From positions 1-7,947 of the forward strand of contig JAQGKH010000213.1 in NCBI GenBank assembly GCA_028290225.1: 7,947 bases of DNA. The letters are read 5' to 3'. Under the pieces are notes generated by a model. It ran no database searches, was not told the DNA's origin, and was given only the letters and a program-made list of their open reading frames with translations. The position numbers and the translations under genes were made by a program. Every line of letters starts with the position of its first letter. The stretch's first letter is position 1. Positions 1-4,656 of the stretch are shown here, piece after piece. Source of the stretch: Devosia sp. GTDB taxonomy: Bacteria > Pseudomonadota > Alphaproteobacteria > Rhizobiales > Devosiaceae.

Positions 1-60
1 GCCTCCCCTTTTTGCTTGGGGCGGGTTGGGGGGGGGCGGCGCGAGGCTTTCGCCCGTAGG
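1..60. repeat. G-rich intergenic element, cut by window edge
   Basis: A C-run (CCTCCCC, 2-8) is followed by G-runs at 18-21, 23-25 and 28-36, the last being nine G in a row. The composition matches the G/C-rich hairpin elements at 838-1022, so this is probably a degenerate or truncated member of the same intergenic family. The G-runs could in principle form a G-quadruplex on the plus strand. It lies just downstream of the minus-strand gene ending at 82, and I see no convincing intrinsic terminator (stem plus T-run) for that gene here. Confidence 0.4.
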
Positions 61-81
61 GGAAGGTAATGGCTGAGCTGG

Positions 82-717
82 CTAGCGGGAGCGCATCGCA
101 AGGGTGGCGAGGCTGGCTGTAGCGGGCACAAAGAGCAGCGCCAGGGCAAAGCTCGTCACCAGGGCCCCTGCCCCGGCATCCTGCCAAGCCAGCCAGAGCA
201 AAGTTGTACCCGCCAGCCCCGCCGCAAGGCCGGCGAGCCGATGCACCCGGCGCCAGGCTCGATCCGAGGCGATGGGCCAAGGCATGCGCAGCCCGGCATA
301 GGTATGGCGCTCGGCCTCAAACAGCAGGATGCCCAGCACCAGCAGCACCGCGCCCAGGGCGAATCCCGTCAGGCGGATGAAATCGAGATCCGAACCAATG
401 CCGGACAGCAACAAACCGAACTGGCTGGCCGTAACGACCGCCAGCAGCAGGGTCAAAGCGGGATCAAGAATATGCTGGGTCTTGCTGAAGTGGTTCTGGG
501 TCAGGCTGCGACCAAGGGCGAAAAACACCGCCAGCAGAATTGCCTCGAGCGCGGGGGCGACAAGGAGTGCCTGGCGCGGCCAGAGCCAATCCGGGCCATT
601 GCCGGCCCAATGCGCCGGGAAGTGAAAATCGGCCGGGATGCGCAAAAAGCCCACGGCGGTGATGGCCAGGGTTACGGCAAGCAGCAGGGAATGAAAGCGG
701 GTGACGAGGTTGCGCAT
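82..717 (-). CDS. SdpI-like integral membrane protein with DUF1648-like N-terminus
   Basis: A 211-residue, very hydrophobic protein with about six membrane segments (roughly residues 9-25, 50-68, 84-106, 114-133, 160-178, 184-207). After the first segment, FPAHWAGNGPDW (33-44) fits the P..HW...G.PD pattern of DUF1648. At 142-163, GLRMPW followed by AWRRVHRLAG matches the SdpI signature (G-[IL]-R-[TM]-P-W, then W..xH..aG). SdpI of Bacillus subtilis is an immunity and signalling protein against the SdpC toxin. In proteobacteria such proteins are mostly uncharacterised, and no toxin gene is visible nearby, so immunity should not be assumed. The ATG at 717 was chosen because the 34 residues of possible upstream extension are Pro/Arg/His-rich and lie in intergenic-type sequence; the hydrophobic N-terminus begins right after it. 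No strong Shine-Dalgarno is seen. The gene appears monocistronic. Confidence 0.8.
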   Translation of the reverse strand: MRNLVTRFHSLLLAVTLAITAVGFLRIPADFHFPAHWAGNGPDWLWPRQALLVAPALEAILLAVFFALGRSLTQNHFSKTQHILDPALTLLLAVVTASQFGLLLSGIGSDLDFIRLTGFALGAVLLVLGILLFEAERHTYAGLRMPWPIASDRAWRRVHRLAGLAAGLAGTTLLWLAWQDAGAGALVTSFALALLFVPATASLATLAMRSR

Positions 718-740
718 GGCGGAGTCCGGCGGTCCGCTAG

Positions 741-746
741 ATATAG
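741..746 (-). promoter_or_regulatory. Possible -10 element (CTATAT) of the SdpI-like gene
   Basis: The minus strand reads CTATAT, the usual alphaproteobacterial -10 form, 23 nt upstream of the ATG at 717. This would give a leader of roughly 15-20 nt. The -35 region at the expected distance is poor (ACTTCC or CACTTC), so this is a weak call from one hexamer in an otherwise GC-rich stretch. Confidence 0.25.
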
Positions 747-837
747 GCGGGTGTCGTGAAATGGGAAGTGGGGGGCGGGAGTGGCGGTGGTACTTTCGGG
801 GGCCGCAACGAGGCTCCACTGGGCGGACGGGCCTGAA

Positions 838-893
838 CCCCCACCCTCGATCCCTCCCCTCAAGGGGGAGGGAGGCGATGGGGCTGGGGCGGC
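838..893. repeat. REP-like G/C-rich hairpin element, copy A
   Basis: CCCCCACCC (838-846) is followed by a hairpin: TCCCTCCCC (851-859) pairs perfectly with GGGGAGGGA (865-873) around the 5-nt loop TCAAG. A G-rich tail (879-893) follows. The 25 bases at 851-875 recur exactly at 996-1020. Short C-run/CAAG/G-run palindromes like this are scattered between genes in many rhizobial genomes, so this looks like a repetitive extragenic palindrome rather than a terminator; no T-run follows on either strand. Confidence 0.7.
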
Positions 894-928
894 GCGATTG
901 GGTGGGCGAATATCGTAGGCAGGGTTGC

Positions 929-972
929 GTCTTCTCTCCCGGTTTAGGGGAAAGGTTGGGGCGGGGTGGTGG
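929..972. repeat. REP-like G/C-rich element, divergent copy
   Basis: TCTCCC (935-940) faces GGGGAAA (947-953) across a GGTTTA spacer and is followed by the G-rich tail GGTTGGGGCGGGGTGG. It has the same C-run, loop, G-run architecture as its neighbours but weaker pairing, consistent with a decayed or different subtype sitting between copies A and B. Confidence 0.45.
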
Positions 973-984
973 ACATCAGAACGA

Positions 985-1022
985 CCCCCACCCCCTCCCT
1001 CCCCTCAAGGGGGAGGGAGGGA
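985..1022. repeat. REP-like G/C-rich hairpin element, copy B
   Basis: CCCCCACCC (985-993) leads into a perfect 12-bp stem: CCCTCCCTCCCC (993-1004) pairs with GGGGAGGGAGGG (1010-1021), with loop TCAAG (1005-1009). The core 996-1020 is identical to 851-875, so the two copies are direct repeats 145 bp apart. The absence of a T-run argues against a simple intrinsic terminator. It lies 39 bp beyond the rpsI terminator. Confidence 0.75.
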
Positions 1023-1060
1023 TGAGGCCGAGGCGCCGGGGCCTTCAAAGAAGTATGCAT

Positions 1061-1091
1061 CCAAAAGAAAAGGGCCGCTTGCGCGGCCCTT
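1061..1091 (-). terminator. Rho-independent terminator of the rplM-rpsI operon
   Basis: Read on the minus strand, 20 nt after the rpsI stop codon, AAGGGCCGC (1083-1091) pairs perfectly with GCGGCCCTT (1070-1078) around a GCAA tetraloop of the stable GNRA class. The stem is followed by TTCTTTT. A 9-bp GC-rich stem, tight loop and T-rich tail in the right place make this a strong call. Confidence 0.9.
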
Positions 1092-1111
1092 GGTGTTGGT
1101 ATGTCCGAAGC

Positions 1112-1594
1112 TTAGCGCTTGGAGAACTGGAAGGACTTGCGGGCCTTGGCCTTGCCGTACTTCTTGCGTTCAACGACGCGCGCGTCGCGGGTCAGGAAGC
1201 CGCCCTTCTTCAGCACGGGACGCAGGTCCGGCTCGAAGAAGTTGAGGGCCTTGGAGATACCGTGACGAACGGCACCGGCCTGGCCGGACAGACCGCCGCC
1301 GGCCACAGTGACGGTGACGTCATACTGGTCGGTGCGCTCGGTGGCGACGATGGGCTGCTTGACGATGAGCTGCAGCACGGGACGGGCGAAATAGGTCGCG
1401 AATTCGCGGCCATTGATCACCAGCTTGCCCTTGCCGGGCTTGATCCAGACGCGTGCCACGGCGTTCTTGCGCTTACCGGTGGCATAGGCGCGGCCCTGAG
1501 CGTCAAGCTTCTGGGCGTGCACAGGAGCGGTGTTGACAGCCGGGGCAACCGTGGAGGTGCCGAGGTCTTCAAGAGAGTTGATGGTTTCGGCCAT
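1112..1594 (-). CDS. rpsI: 30S ribosomal protein S9
   Basis: Small-subunit ribosomal protein uS9, 160 residues. It has an alphaproteobacterial-type N-terminal extension of about 30 residues before the conserved core (ATGKRKNAVARVW). Visible family marks are the GGGLSGQAGAVRHGI signature, RPVLKKGGFLTRDARVVERKK, and the C-terminus ending QFSKR; the terminal Lys-Arg tail of S9 reaches toward P-site tRNA in the ribosome. The ATG at 1594 lies 1 nt after the rplM stop codon and is preceded by GAGGG inside the end of rplM, so translation is probably coupled to rplM. It is the last gene of the operon; the terminator follows at 1061-1091. Nothing is unusual in the sequence. Confidence 0.98.
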   Translation of the reverse strand: MAETINSLEDLGTSTVAPAVNTAPVHAQKLDAQGRAYATGKRKNAVARVWIKPGKGKLVINGREFATYFARPVLQLIVKQPIVATERTDQYDVTVTVAGGGLSGQAGAVRHGISKALNFFEPDLRPVLKKGGFLTRDARVVERKKYGKAKARKSFQFSKR

Positions 1595-1595
1595 G

Positions 1596-2060
1596 TTACT
1601 TAGCCCTCGCATTCTTGGTGTTCATCGCGGCAACGTCGAGCTGCTCGGGGGCCTGGGCCTCGTGCGGGTGCTCGGCGCCGGAATAGACGCGCAGATTCTT
1701 GAGCTGGGCACGGGTGAGCGGGCCACCAGGCATCATGCGGCGCACGGCGTTTTCCAGAACGCGCTCGGGGAAGCGGCCTTCCAGCAGCTCGCGGGCAGTC
1801 CGGTCCTTGATGCCGCCGGGAAAACCGGTGTGCCAGTAGAAACGGTGCTGATCGAGCTTGCGGCCGGTCAGCTTCACCTTGTCGGCATTGATGACGATGA
1901 TGTTGTCACCCATATCCATGTGAGGCGTGAAGGTCGGCTTGTGCTTGCCGCGCAGACGCGAGGCGATCACGGAAGCGAGGCGCCCGACGACCAGCCCATT
2001 GGCGTCGATCAGGACCCACTTCTTTTCGATCTCGCTCGGTTTTGCCGAGTAAGTGGTCAT
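1596..2060 (-). CDS. rplM: 50S ribosomal protein L13
   Basis: Large-subunit ribosomal protein uL13, 154 residues, an early-assembly 23S rRNA binder. Family marks include KKWVLIDANGLVVGRLAS near the N-terminus, GDNIIVINADKVKLTG in the middle, and the signature stretch MMPGGPLTRAQLKNLRVYSG followed by EHPHEAQAPE near the C-terminus. The ATG at 2060 was chosen over an upstream in-frame start because MTTYSAKPSEIEKKW is the usual N-terminus in this group and AAGGA (2069-2073, minus strand) sits 8 nt before it. It is first in the rplM-rpsI operon, with a candidate promoter at 2132-2159 and a leader of about 65 nt that can form a stem-loop. In E. coli this operon is repressed by L13 acting on its own leader; whether that applies here is unknown. 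Confidence 0.98.
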   Translation of the reverse strand: MTTYSAKPSEIEKKWVLIDANGLVVGRLASVIASRLRGKHKPTFTPHMDMGDNIIVINADKVKLTGRKLDQHRFYWHTGFPGGIKDRTARELLEGRFPERVLENAVRRMMPGGPLTRAQLKNLRVYSGAEHPHEAQAPEQLDVAAMNTKNARAK

Positions 2061-2086
2061 GTTGATATTCCTTAGAAAGCTATGCC

Positions 2087-2118
2087 TGCCGACGACCATA
2101 CGAGAACAGGTATCGGCA
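2087..2118 (-). promoter_or_regulatory. Possible stem-loop in the rplM leader
   Basis: TGCCGA (2113-2118 read on the minus strand) can pair with TCGGCA (2087-2092). An inner 3-bp helix (2095-2097 with 2109-2111) continues the stem across a small internal loop. It lies between the predicted transcription start and the Shine-Dalgarno of rplM, where an L13 autoregulatory site would be expected. Only the pairing is seen; function is inferred and the stem is modest. Confidence 0.3.
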
Positions 2119-2131
2119 TGTTCGAGGGGGC

Positions 2132-2159
2132 GTGTAGCCGCTTGGCAGAGGGCCGTCAA
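2132..2159 (-). promoter_or_regulatory. Candidate sigma-70-type promoter for rplM-rpsI
   Basis: On the minus strand, TTGACG (-35, 2154-2159) is followed after 16 bp by CTACAC (-10, 2132-2137). This is close to the alphaproteobacterial TTGAC/CTATAT form. An AT-rich tract (2161-2175) lies directly upstream of the -35, in the position of an UP element and suited to a ribosomal gene. The predicted start near 2125 gives a leader of about 65 nt. Confidence 0.5.
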
Positions 2160-2201
2160 GAGCCAAATAAAAGCCAAGCATAATCAAGAGTTTGACGCCG
2201 T

Positions 2202-2215
2202 GGTATTATAATACC
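2202..2215. promoter_or_regulatory. Perfect 14-bp AT-rich palindrome (GGTATTATAATACC)
   Basis: Two exact 7-base half-sites meet with no spacer, seven bases beyond the ctaA stop codon and about 80 bp upstream of the predicted rplM start. It is not a terminator: the stem is AT-rich, has no loop and no T-run. The form fits the operator of a dimeric helix-turn-helix or metal-dependent repressor. Its core also contains TATAAT on both strands, but no matching -35 lies at the right distance on either. Function unknown. Confidence 0.4.
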
Positions 2216-2222
2216 GCATTGC

Positions 2223-3326
2223 TCAGGCGGATGTTGATGCCGCGTCGGCAAGACCCCGGGGGTAGCCGGCGGCGCGGCGAAGATCGGCCAGATAGAGCGT
2301 GGTCGCCCCGGCCAGCAGGAAGGCCAGTGCCTGATGCGCAACGGCGAGGTCGATTGCCACATGCGACAGCAGGGTCGAAATGCCCAGCCCCACCTGCAGC
2401 AGCACCATCAGGCCCAGGCGCGGCAGCCAGCGGTGCACGCCGGCAAAGCCGCCGGCCCGCCCTTGGGTCCACAGCAGCACGGCGAGGTAGAGCACGATGC
2501 CATAGGCGATCATGCGGTGGATGAACTGCACCGTCAGGTTGTTTTCGAACAGATTGCGCCAGCCGGGCTGCATGGCCCCCAGGCCATCGGGAATCAGCGC
2601 GCCATCCATGAGGGGCCAGGTGTTGTAGCCCATGCCCGCATCGAGCCCGGCGACAAAGGCCCCTGCCCCGACCTGCAGCATAATCAGCACCAGCAGCAGG
2701 CCGGTGGACCAGAGATGGCCAGGGGTGACCTGGCCGGCCAGCGGGCGCGGATCGAGCGAACGGGGCACATAAGTCAGGGCGATGAACAGCAAACCGGCGG
2801 CGCAGAGATGGGCGGCGAGGCGGTATTGCGAAACCGAGGTCAATTCGGTCAGGCCGGAGGACACCATCCACCAGCCCAGCACCCCCTGGAAACCGCCCAG
2901 AATGAAGAGGCCAAAAAGCGGCCAGGCCAGAGTGCGCGGCAGGCGCTTTTGCCAGAGGAACACCGCGAAGGGCACGATGAAGAGGAGGCCCAGCACGCGC
3001 CCCAGCAGACGATGCAGCCATTCCCAAAAGAAGATCAGCTTGAAATCGGCCAGCGACATCCAGGTGTTGTTCACCTGGTATTGCGGGATCTGTTTATAGG
3101 CGTCGAATTCGGCCTGCCAATCGGCTTCGGTCAGGGGCGGGATGGCGCCGGTGATGGGCTTCCAGCTGGTGATGGAAAGCCCCGATTCGGTAAGCCGGGT
3201 GATGCCACCGACCACCACCATCAGCAGCACGAAGGCCGCGAGACCATAAAGCCAGAGGCGCACGGGACGCAGGCGGTCGCCGGGGGCAACAACGGGGCTC
3301 AGTGCGGCATCATGGACAAGGGTCAC
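2223..3326 (-). CDS. ctaA: Heme A synthase, COX15/CtaA family
   Basis: Converts heme O to heme A for aa3-type cytochrome c oxidase, by two hydroxylations of the C8 methyl group in the inner membrane. The 367-residue form has about eight membrane segments in two four-helix halves, and all four expected heme-liganding histidines: His105 (EWLHRLLGR), His173 (RLAAHLC), His270 (FIHRMIAYG) and His331 (AVAHQAL). GGITRLTESGLSI (40-52), just after the first helix, is the family hallmark. It is the proteobacterial/mitochondrial Cox15 type rather than the Bacillus type with a loop cysteine pair. The start is uncertain: I chose GTG at 3326, which leaves 80 bp for promoters of this gene and the divergent DUF2842 gene. 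The same frame stays open to GTG 3377 and TTG 3389 with no good Shine-Dalgarno. Residues before about 18 are not conserved, so homology does not settle it. Confidence 0.93.
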   Translation of the reverse strand: MTLVHDAALSPVVAPGDRLRPVRLWLYGLAAFVLLMVVVGGITRLTESGLSITSWKPITGAIPPLTEADWQAEFDAYKQIPQYQVNNTWMSLADFKLIFFWEWLHRLLGRVLGLLFIVPFAVFLWQKRLPRTLAWPLFGLFILGGFQGVLGWWMVSSGLTELTSVSQYRLAAHLCAAGLLFIALTYVPRSLDPRPLAGQVTPGHLWSTGLLLVLIMLQVGAGAFVAGLDAGMGYNTWPLMDGALIPDGLGAMQPGWRNLFENNLTVQFIHRMIAYGIVLYLAVLLWTQGRAGGFAGVHRWLPRLGLMVLLQVGLGISTLLSHVAIDLAVAHQALAFLLAGATTLYLADLRRAAGYPRGLADAASTSA

Positions 3327-3406
3327 GGGGGTTTTTCCCGGTATCGTGGAAGGCAGCGGAGTGGTATGCCCACCCACCTCATCTCGCAACAGGCGCGTTG
3401 CCGCAC

Positions 3407-3616
3407 ATGACTCAGCGTAACCGCAAGTTGATCGGCATCCTGCTGCTGCTGGGCTCGATCGTGGCCTGGCTTTGGGTCGGCACGGCGATCTACCTGCACC
3501 TGCCGGCGGAGCTGCCCTGGTTTGTGCTCATCCCCTATTTCCTCGTCGCGGGCATGGGCTGGTGCTTGCCGGCGATGTGGATCATCGCCTGGATGGCGAG
3601 GCCCGACCGGAGCTAG
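3407..3616 (+). CDS. DUF2842 small membrane protein
   Basis: A 69-residue protein with two membrane helices (about 8-28 and 37-62), a basic N-terminus (MTQRNRK) and the ending WCLPAMWIIAWMARP. The length, the two-helix plan and the LPAMWIIxWM motif fit DUF2842, a short family of unknown function found in alphaproteobacteria. The ATG at 3407 is used because upstream residues in the frame read as intergenic sequence; no clear Shine-Dalgarno precedes it. It is transcribed away from the heme A synthase gene, and a role in the respiratory membrane is only a guess from that neighbour. Its TAG stop (3614-3616) overlaps the stop codon of the convergent deacetylase gene by two bases. Confidence 0.8.
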   Translation: MTQRNRKLIGILLLLGSIVAWLWVGTAIYLHLPAELPWFVLIPYFLVAGMGWCLPAMWIIAWMARPDRS

Positions 3617-4647
3617 GCGCCGAGCTTGCCCAGCCAGGTGAACAGCGCGCCGGTGGCGAAAACATCGACATAGCGGCGGTTCTGGAACAGGCCGTTGAGC
3701 GAAACGCGCGGCAGGGCGTGCAGCGCCTCCATGTGGTGGGGATAAAGCCCCCCAGGGCGGGTGGTGACCCCCGAAGCAAAGCCGAGTTCACGAGCGGCGG
3801 CGAATTCCCGCTCGCCGGCGGAAGCGGGGCCGCCAATGGGATAGGATAGATGGGTGGGGCGCCGGCCGAGGCGCCGGGCGATGATGTCCGCCGACTGGCG
3901 CATCTCGGCACGGGCCTCGTCGGGCGGTAGCTTGGCGAGTTCGTAGTGATGCACGGTGTGGGCGCCGACGGTGCAAAGCGGGTGGGCGGCGATGGCGGCC
4001 AGTTCGTCCCAGTTCATGATCAGGCTGGCGCAGTGCGCGGCCAGATCAAAGCCGTGGCGGGCGGCAAAAGCGTGGAGCAGCGCCACGCGCTCGGCTTCGG
4101 GCATGGTGCGCATGCGCCAATAAAGCGTGTCGTAGGCGGTTTGTTTTTCCAGCGTGGTCAGGGTGTCGCGGGGGCTGTCCTCGCCTTCCAAGGTGATCTG
4201 GTTGTTGGCGCGGATGATGTCTTCGATGGCCTGCCACCACACCTGCCCGGTGCCGTCCACCAGCGCGGTGGGAACATAAAGCGTGAACGGACAATCGTGC
4301 CGTTCGAGAATGGGAAGGGCGTGTTCCCGGTTGTCCTTGTAGGCATCATCGAAGGTGAAAACGGCAAAGGGCTTGCGCTTGGTGGGCGCGGCGAGCCGGG
4401 CGATGGCTTCATCCAGGGAGACGGGTTCAACGCCGAGATGGCGCAGGCGCTCGATGACATAGTCGAGGAAATCCGGGCGGATCTGGAGGATGGCGTTGGG
4501 CGCAAAATCGGGCGGGGTTTCGGGCAGAACGCGGTGGAGCGTGAAGATCACGCCCCGGGCGCTGGACAGGGTGCGCACGAGGCCCGGCAAGCGCGACAGC
4601 CACAAGGCCTCGAAGGCGGCTGATATGGCGGCGTATTTGAGGGACAT
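3613..4647 (-). CDS. Polysaccharide deacetylase (NodB-homology, CE4 family)
   Basis: A 344-residue protein with the metal-dependent NodB fold. TFDD (98-101) supplies the catalytic base Asp100 and metal ligand Asp101. GAHTVHH (228-234) supplies metal ligands His230 and His234. LSYPIGG (268-274) is the third motif, though it lacks the Arg usually found three residues before the YP. An insert of roughly 100 residues (about 132-225) separates motifs 1 and 2. There is no signal peptide and only a weakly hydrophobic N-terminus, so it may act in the cytoplasm or at the inner membrane face. The ATG lies 9 nt after the stop of the Wzz-type gene, so the two are almost surely one operon and the likely substrate is the N-acetyl groups of that polysaccharide. 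The start codon lacks a clear Shine-Dalgarno, suggesting translational coupling. Substrate specificity cannot be read from sequence. Confidence 0.92.
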   Translation of the reverse strand: MSLKYAAISAAFEALWLSRLPGLVRTLSSARGVIFTLHRVLPETPPDFAPNAILQIRPDFLDYVIERLRHLGVEPVSLDEAIARLAAPTKRKPFAVFTFDDAYKDNREHALPILERHDCPFTLYVPTALVDGTGQVWWQAIEDIIRANNQITLEGEDSPRDTLTTLEKQTAYDTLYWRMRTMPEAERVALLHAFAARHGFDLAAHCASLIMNWDELAAIAAHPLCTVGAHTVHHYELAKLPPDEARAEMRQSADIIARRLGRRPTHLSYPIGGPASAGEREFAAARELGFASGVTTRPGGLYPHHMEALHALPRVSLNGLFQNRRYVDVFATGALFTWLGKLGA

Positions 4648-4656
4648 GGCGTGGCG

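Larger units (their letters stand above)
718..1060. other. Gene-free intergenic region holding G/C-rich repeats
   Basis: I see no believable coding region between the start of the SdpI-like gene and the terminator of the ribosomal operon. Open frames here have Gly/Arg/Pro-rich translations typical of GC-rich noncoding DNA and no recognisable domain. The stretch is instead occupied by C-run/G-run elements at 838-893, 929-972 and 985-1022. These separate a minus-strand gene from the end of another minus-strand operon. Confidence 0.6.

Noticed and set aside
718..819. N-terminal extension of the SdpI-like protein to a start at 819
   Set aside because: The extra 34 residues are Pro/Arg/His-rich and unlike a membrane-protein N-terminus, while ATG 717 opens directly on a normal cytoplasmic lead and first helix.
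851..1021. Hairpins as intrinsic terminators
   Set aside because: Stems are strong but no T-run follows on either strand; the true terminator of the ribosomal operon is at 1061-1091.
838..1022. CRISPR array
   Set aside because: Only two identical cores 145 bp apart, self-complementary and low in complexity, without regular spacers or cas genes.
701..1603. Plus-strand open frame (300 codons) across the intergenic repeats and rpsI
   Set aside because: It runs through REP-like repeats, the terminator hairpin and antisense to rpsI; no protein family features.
2192..2215. Plus-strand promoter from TTGACG (2192-2197) and the TATAAT in the palindrome
   Set aside because: The hexamers are only about 6-9 bp apart, far short of the needed 16-18 bp, and they would point into ctaA antisense.
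2334..3410. Long plus-strand open frame (358 codons) opposite ctaA
   Set aside because: It is antisense to a clear COX15 gene, its translation is Gln/His/Gly-rich with no domain, and such antisense frames are expected in GC-rich DNA.
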